Below are positions 1 to 8,104 of a stretch of DNA of 64,000 nt, in pieces. The notes under the pieces were generated by a model. That model worked only from the letters and a program-made list of their open reading frames with translations, did no database searches and was not told where the DNA came from. Origin of the DNA: DASXBA01 sp036406475 (GTDB taxonomy: Bacteria; Actinomycetota; Thermoleophilia; Solirubrobacterales; Thermoleophilaceae); contig DASXBA010000075.1 in assembly GCA_036406475.1 (NCBI GenBank), positions 3,525 to 67,524 on the forward strand, read 5' to 3'. The first letter of the stretch is position 1; every line of letters starts with the position of its first letter. The position numbers and the translations under genes were made by a program.

Positions 1-2
1 GC

Positions 3-1094
3 CTGTGCCTGTTCGAGCGCATCGACTCCGCGTGCCGCGCCCTCGACCGCGCCCTCGCCGTGATCCGCGCCAGCGGACAGGGTCACCTGCTCGGCCAGGT
101 GCTCGTCTGTCAGGGCTACATGCACCTCTGGCAGGGGCGCCTGCCGCAGTCCATACAGTCCCTCGACGATGCGATCGCCGCCACGGAGCTGACGGGCGAC
201 GATGAGTTCCTGATCTGGACGCTGATGCACCGCTGCTGGACGGCGTGGCTGACAGGCGACGGCCCCGGAGCGATCGCCTTCGGCGAACGGGCCGTGGGGC
301 TCTGCGGCGACCGGCACGACGAGCGCGCTGCGGTCGCCCACTTCATGCTCGCGGAGGCAGAGCTCGAGGCGGGCGACGCCGCCGCCTGCCGGGAGCGGAT
401 CCTGGAAGCCGGTGGGGGACCGGAGCTGCCGCTGAACGAGGCGCTCTTCCGGCCACGCTGGCACGCGATGCTCGGGCGCGCCGACCTGGCGCTGGGCGAG
501 GTCGACCTGGCGGAGGATTGGGCGGCCCGTTCCCAGGCGGAGGCCGAGAACCTCGGTCTGGCCGGACGGAAGGGGTGGGCGCTCGACATCAGGGCGCGAG
601 TTCTGCTCGCCCGAGGGGACGCTCCGCGCGCGGCGGAGACGGCGCTCGCCGCCACCAAACACCTCGCGGAGGCCGGCAACGTGATCGAGGCCGCGCGCGC
701 CCGCGCCTTTCACGGCGAGGCGCTCGCCGCGGCAGGCGACACTCCGCGCGCGGTCGCCGAGCTCGAGCGAGCCCGTAGCGAGCTCGAGGTCTCCGGCGCC
801 GTTCACTACTGCGACCAGGCGGCCCGCGAGCTGCGTCGCCTTGGCCGTCGCGTCCCCCGCGCCGGGACCGCCGGTGCGGCCGCCGGCGGTATCGCCTCTC
901 TCAGCACGAGGGAGCTCGAGGTCGCTGAGCTCGTGCACCAGGGCAAGACGAACAAGGAGATCGCCCGCGCCCTCTTCCTGTCCGAGCGCACCGTTGAGAC
1001 ACATCTGACGCATGCCTTCCGCAAGCTCGGCGTCAAGGGCCGCGCCGGCCTGGCAGCCGCGATGGAGCGCAAGCGGGCAGCAGCGCCCGTCTAG
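3..1094 (+). CDS. LuxR-family transcriptional regulator, C-terminal part (5' end outside window)
   Basis: The reading frame is open from the window edge, so the gene begins upstream; the first internal start (GTG, 60) lies inside continuous helical sequence and is unlikely to be real. The body is Ala/Leu-rich helical repeat sequence of the TPR type seen in large LuxR (LAL) regulators. The last ~55 residues form a LuxR-type helix-turn-helix beginning LSTRELEVAELV and containing KTNKEIARALF and SERTVETHLTHAFRKLGV, which binds DNA. A P-loop ATPase domain usual for LAL regulators would have to lie outside the window. Targets cannot be told from the context; the downstream secreted protein is a possible one. 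Confidence 0.85.
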   Translation: MCLFERIDSACRALDRALAVIRASGQGHLLGQVLVCQGYMHLWQGRLPQSIQSLDDAIAATELTGDDEFLIWTLMHRCWTAWLTGDGPGAIAFGERAVGLCGDRHDERAAVAHFMLAEAELEAGDAAACRERILEAGGGPELPLNEALFRPRWHAMLGRADLALGEVDLAEDWAARSQAEAENLGLAGRKGWALDIRARVLLARGDAPRAAETALAATKHLAEAGNVIEAARARAFHGEALAAAGDTPRAVAELERARSELEVSGAVHYCDQAARELRRLGRRVPRAGTAGAAAGGIASLSTRELEVAELVHQGKTNKEIARALFLSERTVETHLTHAFRKLGVKGRAGLAAAMERKRAAAPV

Positions 1095-1160
1095 ACCTCC
1101 GGGGGCGAATACGGGGTTTCCACGATGGCGGGCGGCGCCCCGGGCGCTCAGCCTTGAGCC

Positions 1161-3431
1161 ATGCCCGCCAGGCCCTGGCTGCTCCTCTGCCTCGCGTTCG
1201 CTCTGGCCGCCGTCGTCGCGGCCACTTCGGCCACGGCCGCTCCTATCAACCGGACCACGAGCCTGATCTCCACGCCGACGGGGGTTCCCGACCCGAACAG
1301 CGCCGACGTCGACTTCAGGGCCGCGTCCAAGGACGGCAGCCGAGTATTCCTGGAAACCGACCAGCGCCTGGCGCTGGACGACACCGACGGCGGCCTCACC
1401 GACGTCTACGAGCGCACCGGTGGAGTCACGACGCTCCTGTCGACACCCACGGGGATCGGCGATCCGCAAACCGGGGGCGTCTTCTTCGACGGCGCCTCCG
1501 ACGACGGGACCCACGTCTTTCTCGAGACGACCCAGAAGATGACGAGCGACGACAACGACACGAGCCGCACCGACATCTACGAGCGCTTCGGCGGGGCCAC
1601 GACCCTGGTCTCCGGGCCGACCGGCGTGGCGGACACGGATCAGAGCGTGGCCAATTTCGAGGGCAACACGCCCGACGGCAGTCACGTCTTCTTCGACTCG
1701 GCCGACAACCTCAGCTCGGACGACACAGACACCAGCACGTTCGACCTATGGGAGCACTCCGCAGGCATCACCCGGCTCGTCTCACAGCCGACGGGAACTC
1801 CCGAGACGGGCACCGGCGGCAGCAACTTCTGTGGCGCCTCCGAGGACGGCAGCCAGGTCTTCTTCACGAGTAGCCAGAAGATGACCGCGGACGACGGCGA
1901 CGGCACCTTCGCGGATGTCTACGAGCGAGCCGGCGGTACCACCACGCTCGTGTCGGTGCCGACCGGGGTCGCCGACCCCGCAAACGGCAACGCGGACTGC
2001 AACGCCGTGTCGGCCGAGGGCAACCGCGTCATCTTCGACACGCCCCAGCAACTCACGAGCGACGACGGCGACGGGAGCCAGGGCGACATCTACGAGCGCT
2101 CTGCGGGCATCACCACGCTGGTCTCCGGGGCCACGAGCATCGCCGACCCGGGCAGCTCCGGCGTCGACTTCGAAGCCGCTTCCAAGGACGCGAGCCGCCT
2201 CTTCTTCACAACGGACCAGAAGCTGTCCGGCAACGACGGCGACAGCGACCGCGGCGACATCTACGAGCACTCGGCCGGCGCGACCACGCTCGCGTCCGGG
2301 CCCACCGGCGTGGCCGCCCCCGACAGCGACTCGCCGAGCCTGCAGGGCATCTCCGACGACGGCAGCCACGTCTTCTTCGAGACGACCGAGAGGCTGAGCG
2401 CCGCCGACAACGACAGCGACCTCTTGGACGCCTACGAGCACTCGGGTGGTGCGACCAGGCTCGTCTCGGAATCGACCGGGGTCAGCGACCCGGACGACGA
2501 CGACGCCGACTTCGGGGGCTGGTCCGCCGACGGCAGCCGCGTGTTCTTCAGCACGGGCCAGAAAATGACCGTCGGCGACGGCGACAGCGAAACCGACGTC
2601 TACGAGCGGGCCGGCGGTGTGACGACCTTCGTCTCTCGGGAGACGGGGACCCCGGAGACCAACACCGACGGGGCGGTGTTCGAGGGAGTCTCCGCCGACG
2701 GGCTCCGGGTCTTCTTCCGAAGCAACGCGAAGATGACCGGCGACGACGGCGACAGCGGCCTGCGCGACGTCTACATGGCTGCCGACACAAGCGCGCCGCA
2801 GACGACGATCACGTCCGGGCCCGGCGCGGCGACGACCGATCACACGCCCACGTTCGGCTTCTCCTCGAACGAAGCGGGGGCGAGCTTCAGGTGCAAGGTC
2901 GACTCCGGCGCGTTTGCGCCCTGCAGCTCGCCACAGACGCTGGCGCTAGCGGATGGGTCCCACACCTTCCAGGTCCGTGCGACGGACAACGCCGGCAACT
3001 TTGATGGCAGCCCAGCCAGCAGCACCTTCACCGTGTTCACGCCAGCCGGTGGTGGCGGAGGCGGCACCGGCGGCCCGACAGATGCTCAGATCAAGGCCGC
3101 CCTCGCAGGCGACCTCAAGGCGGCGGCGAAGGTAATCAAGAAGGCTCGCGGCAGGAAGCTCCGGAAGCGCAAGAAGGCGAAGGTCAAGGGAGTCGACTGC
3201 CTGCGCGCCGGCACCGTCCGCATCACGGGCAAGGCTAAGCGCCAGACCATCCTGAGCGGCAGGCGCAGGTGCGGGAAGGCCGGCAAGGGCACGCTTACCC
3301 TCAAGGTCACGAAGAAGGGCCGTAAGGCGTTGAAGCGCAAGCTCAAGATCACGCTCAGCGGTTCCTTCACCGATCGCAGCGGCCACAAGACGAGCGCGAA
3401 GTCGCGCAAGGTGACCGTCAAGCGGCGCTAG
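1161..3431 (+). CDS. Secreted nine-repeat (TolB/WD40-like) protein with Ig-like domain and basic C-terminus
   Basis: A signal peptide (about 1-27, ending ATSATA-A) is followed by nine tandem repeats of 56-57 residues (about 29-545). Each repeat carries TTLVS.PTG, a DGS.VFF strand pair, a DD.D acidic loop and D.YE..GG. These look like TolB/WD40-type beta-propeller blades, and the acidic loops could bind calcium (inference). An Ig-like domain with one cysteine pair follows (about 547-640: FRCKVDSGAFAPC). After a Gly-rich linker comes a ~105-residue Lys/Arg-rich beta domain with two cysteines, a tail type common on exported actinobacterial proteins. There is no sortase motif and no C-terminal membrane helix. 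The function is unknown; a surface or envelope-binding structural protein is plausible. The gene stands alone, 67 nt after the LuxR gene. Confidence 0.85.
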   Translation: MPARPWLLLCLAFALAAVVAATSATAAPINRTTSLISTPTGVPDPNSADVDFRAASKDGSRVFLETDQRLALDDTDGGLTDVYERTGGVTTLLSTPTGIGDPQTGGVFFDGASDDGTHVFLETTQKMTSDDNDTSRTDIYERFGGATTLVSGPTGVADTDQSVANFEGNTPDGSHVFFDSADNLSSDDTDTSTFDLWEHSAGITRLVSQPTGTPETGTGGSNFCGASEDGSQVFFTSSQKMTADDGDGTFADVYERAGGTTTLVSVPTGVADPANGNADCNAVSAEGNRVIFDTPQQLTSDDGDGSQGDIYERSAGITTLVSGATSIADPGSSGVDFEAASKDASRLFFTTDQKLSGNDGDSDRGDIYEHSAGATTLASGPTGVAAPDSDSPSLQGISDDGSHVFFETTERLSAADNDSDLLDAYEHSGGATRLVSESTGVSDPDDDDADFGGWSADGSRVFFSTGQKMTVGDGDSETDVYERAGGVTTFVSRETGTPETNTDGAVFEGVSADGLRVFFRSNAKMTGDDGDSGLRDVYMAADTSAPQTTITSGPGAATTDHTPTFGFSSNEAGASFRCKVDSGAFAPCSSPQTLALADGSHTFQVRATDNAGNFDGSPASSTFTVFTPAGGGGGGTGGPTDAQIKAALAGDLKAAAKVIKKARGRKLRKRKKAKVKGVDCLRAGTVRITGKAKRQTILSGRRRCGKAGKGTLTLKVTKKGRKALKRKLKITLSGSFTDRSGHKTSAKSRKVTVKRR

Positions 3432-3435
3432 ATCT

Positions 3436-3473
3436 ATTGATGTATTGACAAGTATCAATCTCTTGGCTACGGT
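3436..3473 (+). promoter_or_regulatory. arsR promoter and operator (leaderless)
   Basis: A consensus -35 TTGACA (3445-3450), a 17-bp spacer and a -10 TACGGT (3468-3473) place transcription start within about 1 nt of the arsR ATG at 3482, so the mRNA should be leaderless. An inverted repeat ATTGAT (3436-3441) / ATCAAT (3454-3459) straddles the -35 box; this ATTGAT..ATCAAT type of symmetry is typical of ArsR/SmtB operators. ArsR bound here would block RNA polymerase. Confidence 0.8.
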
Positions 3474-3481
3474 CACTCGCA

Positions 3482-3889
3482 ATGGCCGTGGCCACCCCGT
3501 CCGATCTAGCGGAGGCGCTGTCCGCCGTCTCCCCCGCTGAACGGCGGGCGGTCCTACAGGAGGCCGAGCAGCTGCGGCGCGATCAGTGCTGCGGCGGCAG
3601 CTCGCTGGCCGAGCACATCGATCCGGGCGCGGCCAGCCAGGCGGCCGCGATCGGCAAGGCGCTGGCCGACCCCGTGCGGGCCCAGCTCTTCGACCTCCTG
3701 CGCCGCCACGGCGGCGAGGTGTGCCAGTGCGAGCTGTCGCCGCTGTTCGAGCTCACGCAGCCAACCCTGAGCCACCACCTGCGCAAGCTCGCTGACGCGC
3801 GCCTTGTCTCGGTGGAGCGCCGTGGCCGCTGGGCCTACTACTCGATCAACGCCGAGGCACTGGACGAGCTCCGAGCATGGCTGTCTTGA
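3482..3889 (+). CDS. arsR: ArsR/SmtB-family arsenic-responsive repressor
   Basis: A 135-residue winged-helix repressor that leaves its operator on binding As(III). The DNA-recognition helix is in LTQPTLSHHLRKLADARLV (about 91-109), followed by the wing VERRGRWAYYSI. Candidate metal ligands are Cys81 and Cys83 (VCQCELS), at the place of the classical ELCVCDL arsenic site, plus a second pair Cys36-Cys37 in a longer than usual N-terminal arm; this extra pair may complete a three-coordinate site in the dimer. It is the first gene of a five-gene operon, translated from a leaderless mRNA, and overlaps the next gene by 13 nt. Confidence 0.92.
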   Translation: MAVATPSDLAEALSAVSPAERRAVLQEAEQLRRDQCCGGSSLAEHIDPGAASQAAAIGKALADPVRAQLFDLLRRHGGEVCQCELSPLFELTQPTLSHHLRKLADARLVSVERRGRWAYYSINAEALDELRAWLS

Positions 3890-4332
3890 GGCCACACCTG
3901 GCACTCACCGTGACGGACGTCGAGCGGTCCATCCCGTTCTACGAGGCGCTCTTCGGCACGGGACCGGAGAAGCGCAAGTCGGGTTACGCCAAGTTCTCGG
4001 TCGAGCGGCCGGCCCTCAACTTCACGCTCACCCAGGGCGAGCGCCGGGAACTGGGTGCTTTCAACCACGCGGGAATCCAGGTCGAGGAGACCTCGGACGT
4101 GCTGGCGGCCAAGGAGCGGCTCGCGGCCGCCGGACTGACCGCGTTCGACGAGATGGATACGACCTGCTGTTACGCGCGCCAGGACAAGATCTGGGTGCGC
4201 GATCCGGACGGCACGCCCTGGGAGGTGTTCGCCACCCACGAGGACACGGCGGCCGAGAGCGAGTCCTGCGGCTGCGATGACAACGCGGCCGGCGAGTGCT
4301 GCGGCGACTCGCGGCAATGCTGCGCCGCCTGA
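3877..4332 (+). CDS. arsI: ArsI/CadI-family C-As lyase (vicinal-oxygen-chelate dioxygenase)
   Basis: A glyoxalase-fold protein of 151 residues. Members of the ArsI branch are Fe(II) dioxygenases that cleave the C-As bond of trivalent methyl- or aryl-arsenicals to give As(III). All expected residues are visible: metal ligands His7, His64 and Glu116, and the vicinal pair Cys97-Cys98 (DTTCCYAR) that binds the organoarsenical. The end is an unusual Cys-rich tail (ESCGCDD..GECCGDSRQCC) with seven extra cysteines that could bind arsenic. The gene overlaps arsR by 13 nt and is followed 4 nt later by the R2-like gene. CadI-type proteins answer to cadmium, but the arsenic neighbours favour ArsI. Confidence 0.88.
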   Translation: MAVLRPHLALTVTDVERSIPFYEALFGTGPEKRKSGYAKFSVERPALNFTLTQGERRELGAFNHAGIQVEETSDVLAAKERLAAAGLTAFDEMDTTCCYARQDKIWVRDPDGTPWEVFATHEDTAAESESCGCDDNAAGECCGDSRQCCAA

Positions 4333-4336
4333 GCGC

Positions 4337-5173
4337 GTGACCGAGCTGCAGCTGAAAGACCCGCAGGCCCTGTACCGGCGCTGGGAGGAGAGACAGTGGT
4401 CGCCGTTCGGGATAGACCTTTCGCCCGACAAGCGTCAGTGGCCGCGCCTGGAGAGCGCGCAGCGCGAGCTCATCTACTTCGTGCTCTCCTCGCTGATGGT
4501 CGCGGAGGAACGGATCACGACCAAGTTCAGCGGTCTCGTCTCGACCTACGGCAGCGAGGAGGAGGCGACCTTCCTCGCCACCCAGCAGGTCGATGAGGCG
4601 CGCCATATGCAGTTCTACGCTCGCTTCCAGGACGAGGTCGTCGCCTCGCCCGCGGAGATCGCGGCACACGTCGAGCGGGCGCGCGAGCAGGTCTCGGACG
4701 CCTTTCGGGAGATCTTCGACGTCGCGCTGGTCGACGCGCACGAGCAGCTCGTCGCCGAGCCCGCGGACCTGGGCGCCAAGGTCCGCTTCGTCACGCTCTA
4801 CCACCTGGTGCTCGAAGGCGCCCTGGGCCTGACCTCGTTCAAGTTCATCACCGACTACCTGAACGACAACGGGGTGCTGCCCGGCTTCGTCGCCGGCTAC
4901 TCGAAGGTCCACGACGACGAGACGCGGCACATCGGCTACGGCGTGTGGTTCCTGCGCGAGACCGTGGCGGCACACCCGGAGCAGGCCGAGACCGTTCGGG
5001 AGACGCTGCGCGAGTTGCTCCCGCACGTCGCGGCGTCGCTCACCCTGCCCGGCGACGGCGATGCGTCCGGCCTGCTCGGAGTCTCCGAGGACGACCTGCG
5101 CGAGTTCGCGCTCAACGGCCTGACTCGCCGGCTCGCGATCATCGGCGTGCCGATCGAGACCGTCCTTGCCTGA
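4337..5173 (+). CDS. R2-like diiron oxidase (ribonucleotide-reductase beta / R2lox superfamily)
   Basis: A ferritin-like four-helix diiron protein of 278 residues. Carboxylate and histidine ligands appear in order: Glu58 (VAEER), Glu87 and His90 (DEARHMQ), then Glu in LVLEG and Glu/His in DDETRHIGYG. A Tyr sits five residues before the LVLEG Glu, the position of the crosslinking Tyr in R2-like ligand-binding oxidases (R2lox, e.g. mycobacterial Rv0233); the partner Val position is Ile here. No R1 gene is nearby, which argues against ribonucleotide reduction. I chose GTG 4337, 4 nt after arsI; the ATG at 4277 would overlap arsI by 56 nt. Its position inside the arsenic operon suggests a redox role towards arsenicals (inference). 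The TTG start of the next gene overlaps its end by 8 nt. Confidence 0.8.
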   Translation: MTELQLKDPQALYRRWEERQWSPFGIDLSPDKRQWPRLESAQRELIYFVLSSLMVAEERITTKFSGLVSTYGSEEEATFLATQQVDEARHMQFYARFQDEVVASPAEIAAHVERAREQVSDAFREIFDVALVDAHEQLVAEPADLGAKVRFVTLYHLVLEGALGLTSFKFITDYLNDNGVLPGFVAGYSKVHDDETRHIGYGVWFLRETVAAHPEQAETVRETLRELLPHVAASLTLPGDGDASGLLGVSEDDLREFALNGLTRRLAIIGVPIETVLA

Positions 5174-5861
5174 GCGGCCGGAGCTGTCACGACGGGTCGT
5201 GGCGGAGGCGATCGCCGCCTTTGCGCTCGTCTTCAGCATCGGTGGCGCCGCCGCGGCGGCCGCGACCGGACGCGCTGATCTCGGACTCCCAGCGCAAGCC
5301 GCGGTCTCCGGGCTGGCGATCATGGTCCTGATCTACGCCGTGGGCCACCTCTCTGGAGCGCACATCAACCCGGCCGTGACGGTCGCCTTCACGGTGACCC
5401 GCCACTTCCCACGCGGCGAAGCCCTCTCCTACGTCGCCGGGCAGCTCGCCGGCGCTGCGCTCGCCGGCGTGCTGCTCCTCGCAATCTGGCCTGACAAGCC
5501 CGGGGACCTCGGCGCCACCAGCATCACGGTCTCGGCCGGATCGGCGCTGTTGGTCGAGATCGTCCTCAGCGCCCTACTGATGTTCGTGATCATGGCCGTG
5601 GCCACCGACACGCGCGCAGTCGGCGCCGCCGCGGCGATCGCAATCGGCGGCACAGTGCTGCTCGACATCCTGGTCGGCGGCGGTGTCTCCGGCGGCAGCA
5701 TGAACCCGGCCCGCTCGTTTGGGCCGGCGCTCGCATCCGGGACGTGGGACGACTTCTGGATCTGGGTCATCGGTCCGGTCAGCGGGACGGTGATCGGCGC
5801 GCTCGCCTACCAGTTCGTCCGCGGCGAGCAGCCCCAGCCGGTTCCTGAGACGGCCGGCTGA
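5166..5861 (+). CDS. MIP-family aquaporin in arsenic operon (AqpS-like)
   Basis: A 231-residue six-helix channel with two NPA half-helices: INPAV (68-70) and SMNPARS (180-182) with the pore Arg at 183. The His of orthodox water channels in the selectivity filter is not obvious (LLDILVGG region), as expected of a less selective, neutral-solute channel. In ars operons such channels (AqpS of Sinorhizobium) let As(OH)3 leave down its gradient in place of an ArsB or Acr3 pump; no pump gene is present here. It starts at TTG 5166, overlapping the R2-like gene by 8 nt, and its stop overlaps the arsC ATG (TGATG). Confidence 0.88.
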   Translation: MPERPELSRRVVAEAIAAFALVFSIGGAAAAAATGRADLGLPAQAAVSGLAIMVLIYAVGHLSGAHINPAVTVAFTVTRHFPRGEALSYVAGQLAGAALAGVLLLAIWPDKPGDLGATSITVSAGSALLVEIVLSALLMFVIMAVATDTRAVGAAAAIAIGGTVLLDILVGGGVSGGSMNPARSFGPALASGTWDDFWIWVIGPVSGTVIGALAYQFVRGEQPQPVPETAG

Positions 5862-6265
5862 TGGCGCACGTGCTCTTCGTCTGCCTGCACAACGCCGGGC
5901 GATCGCAGATGAGCCGCGCCCTGTTCGAGCAGGCCGCCGGCGGCCGCCACACTGCCGAATCGGCGGGGAGCGAAGCGGATCCCGACGGCCAGGTCCATCC
6001 CGAGGTGCTGGAGGTGATGGGCGAGCTTGGCATCGATCTGTCGGACCGCATGCCGCAGCAGCTCACCAATGAGCTTGCCGAGCGCGCGGACATCGTCGTG
6101 ACCATGGGCTGTGGCGACGCTTGCCCGTACATCCCCGGCAAGCGCTACCTCGACTGGGAGCTACCCGACCCGAAGGACCAGCCCGTCGACGCGGTGCGTG
6201 CGACCCGCAACGAGATCCGCAAGCGCGTCGGGGAGCTGATCGCTCAGCTGGATTCGGGCGAGTAG
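5861..6265 (+). CDS. arsC: Arsenate reductase, thioredoxin-type (LMW phosphatase fold)
   Basis: Reduces As(V) to As(III). The 134-residue protein has the phosphatase P-loop CLHNAGRSQ (Cys9, CX5R), the redox cysteine pair in MGCGDACPYIPGKR and the Asp-containing DWELPDP loop, typical of the thioredoxin-coupled (or mycothiol-coupled) class. It is the last gene of the ars operon. Arsenate enters, ArsC makes As(III), and the upstream channel lets it out; ArsI feeds As(III) from methylated forms. A thioredoxin gene exists elsewhere in the window (42355). Confidence 0.93.
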   Translation: MAHVLFVCLHNAGRSQMSRALFEQAAGGRHTAESAGSEADPDGQVHPEVLEVMGELGIDLSDRMPQQLTNELAERADIVVTMGCGDACPYIPGKRYLDWELPDPKDQPVDAVRATRNEIRKRVGELIAQLDSGE

Positions 6266-6279
6266 CGACACCGACCCTT

Positions 6280-7137
6280 CTAGCGGCGGACCCGCTTGGC
6301 GAACGTCTTCGCGATCAGCTTGTAGCCCGTCTTGTTGGCGTGGATGTTGGGCCCGACCGGGGGCGGGTTGCACATCCAGGTGTACTGGCAGATGCGCGCC
6401 ACGTTCGTCGGGATCGACCCGAACGGCGCCAGCGTCGTCATCGCCGTGTTGTCCGTCTCGAACGCCTTTGCCACGTCCACGACCTTGATCTTCCGGCCGC
6501 GATAGCCCGAGCTGATGGAGCCGTTGAACTGGTGCGCCAGCCCCACCGATGCGTTGGCGATCGTCTGGTTCGAGCCACCCTTGAGATAGAAGGCCAGGAA
6601 CGGGTCGTAGTAGGTCATCCCGAGGATCTGCATGCGCTTGCCTCCCGCCTTGCGCAACCGCTTGGCGATCTTCGGGACATTGCGCTTGACGGAGTTGAGG
6701 CCGTCGCCGACGCAGCCGAAGTCGATCGCGCCGGTCGAGCTCACGCAGCCGTCGATGTCGTTGGCGCCGATGTTGATCGTGACGAAGGCGATCTGCTTGC
6801 GGTGCTTGCGCAGGAACGCCTCGGCCGCCTCGAGCTGGTTGCGGTAGGTGCCGTAGGCACAGGCGGCGCTGTTGCTGCTGATGCTGGCGGTGGTCTCGCC
6901 GGCGCATCCCATCTTGACCAGGCGGAGACCGCGGAAGCGGCGCTTCTCGGTCTTGAAGAGGTAGTCGGGATAGCCCTGGCGGGTCGTCCGGCCGTGGCCC
7001 TTGCTGTTCGGCTGGAAGCCGACGGAGAGCGAGTCGCCCAGGGAGACGTAGTAGCGGACGTGCCGGGCCTGGGCAGCCGATGGCACGAGCGCGACGGCCA
7101 GCAGCGGGACGGCAAACAGCGCGAGTCTCAGACGCAT
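6280..7137 (-). CDS. Secreted SGNH/GDSL hydrolase
   Basis: The start chosen is ATG 7137 (MRLRLALFAV), giving a clean signal peptide ending AAQA-R; the longer frame to 7167 only adds a hydrophilic stretch. SGNH blocks: SLGDSLSVG (nucleophile Ser), NIGANDIDG (block III Asn) and NIHANKTGY near the C-terminus (catalytic His). Four further cysteines probably form disulfides. It is a predicted extracellular esterase or lipase; the substrate cannot be read from the sequence. It converges on arsC with a 14-nt gap. Confidence 0.88.
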   Translation of the reverse strand: MRLRLALFAVPLLAVALVPSAAQARHVRYYVSLGDSLSVGFQPNSKGHGRTTRQGYPDYLFKTEKRRFRGLRLVKMGCAGETTASISSNSAACAYGTYRNQLEAAEAFLRKHRKQIAFVTINIGANDIDGCVSSTGAIDFGCVGDGLNSVKRNVPKIAKRLRKAGGKRMQILGMTYYDPFLAFYLKGGSNQTIANASVGLAHQFNGSISSGYRGRKIKVVDVAKAFETDNTAMTTLAPFGSIPTNVARICQYTWMCNPPPVGPNIHANKTGYKLIAKTFAKRVRR

Positions 7138-7228
7138 GAAACCTCCATGTCCGACGCGGGAGCCCACCGGAGAGTAGCTAGCGGCGAATGCTAGCCCCCT
7201 GCTCCCCGGGGCCGGTCAGCCCGCCACG

Positions 7229-8104
7229 TCAGGCAGCGCCTAGCACGGCGCTCATCGCCAGCGGGTTGACGCCGAGCGACTCGGCGTCGGCGGTCCCGCG
7301 CGCGGTCGTCATCGGCTCCTCCATCAGCTCCGCCTCCTCCCAGGTCGCGAAGACGGCGGGGCCGATCAGGCGCTCGAGCACGCGCAGCGACAGGCGGACA
7401 AGCGGCAGCGGCAGGTGCACGAGGGCCCGGCGGCGGCCGAACGAGCGCAGCACGGTCCGCATCATCGACTCGTAGCTCAGCACCTGCGGCCCGGCCAGCT
7501 GGAAGCTGCCGCCGCCTCCGAGACCGTCAAGCACGGCCACAACGCAGTCCGCCGCGTCCTCGGCCCAGATCGGCTGGTAGACCGAGTCGCCGGATCCGGA
7601 CACGGGAACAGCCGGCAGCCAGGACGCGCGCTCGAGCAGCGTCAGCCAGGGGTCCCCGGGCGAGTACATGATCGAGGGGGCGAACACGGTGGTGTCGAGC
7701 GAGGACCCCGCCACCGCCTCCTCGGCCATCGCCTTCGCCCGGAAGAAACGCGTCAGGGAGTGGTGGCTCGCCCCCATGGCCGAGAAGAAGACGAAGCGGC
7801 GCGCGCCGGCGCGCTCGGCGGCGCGCACCAGCCGCAGGGTGGCCACGGCGTTCAGCTCCTCGATCGAGCCGCGGAGCTGGTCGCGCGTCGAGCCACCGAG
7901 GTGGATGACCGTGTCGACGCCCCGCAGCGCGTTGCGGAACGACGCCGGGTTGGCGAGGTCGCCGAGCGCGATCTGCACCCGGACGCGCTGGTCGCCGAGG
8001 CGGCGCGGATCGCGCACCAGGCAGCGCACGGGCTCCGACCGCGTGGTCAGCCGCCGCAGGAGCGCGGAGCCCACGGTGCCGGTGGCGCCCGTGAGCAGGA
8101 TCAC
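7229..8104 (-). CDS. NAD(P)-binding atypical SDR / NAD(P)H-dependent sugar-epimerase-like protein
   Basis: A Rossmann protein of 291 residues with N-terminal GATGTVGSAL (nucleotide-binding GxxGxxG) and a second-strand VRDPRRL. The pattern HLGGSTRDQL..NAVATLRLVRAAERAGARRFVFFSA matches the atypical/complex-I-type SDR (NmrA, NDUFA9-like). There is no YxxxK catalytic pair in the usual place, so it may be a reductase or a sensor. Its start overlaps the end of the upstream membrane gene by 4 nt (ATGA), so the two are translationally coupled. Confidence 0.8.
   Translation of the reverse strand: MILLTGATGTVGSALLRRLTTRSEPVRCLVRDPRRLGDQRVRVQIALGDLANPASFRNALRGVDTVIHLGGSTRDQLRGSIEELNAVATLRLVRAAERAGARRFVFFSAMGASHHSLTRFFRAKAMAEEAVAGSSLDTTVFAPSIMYSPGDPWLTLLERASWLPAVPVSGSGDSVYQPIWAEDAADCVVAVLDGLGGGGSFQLAGPQVLSYESMMRTVLRSFGRRRALVHLPLPLVRLSLRVLERLIGPAVFATWEEAELMEEPMTTARGTADAESLGVNPLAMSAVLGAA

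Noticed and set aside
1782..2843. 353-residue minus-strand frame opposite the repeat protein
   Set aside because: Its regularity only mirrors the 171-nt repeats of the plus-strand gene; Arg/Val/Gly composition and lack of motifs mark it as a shadow.
5859..5863. In-frame selenocysteine reading of the overlapping TGA at the aqp-arsC junction (the genome has tRNA-Sec)
   Set aside because: Both proteins have complete, family-typical lengths, and TGATG is a normal coupling overlap; no SECIS-like hairpin follows.
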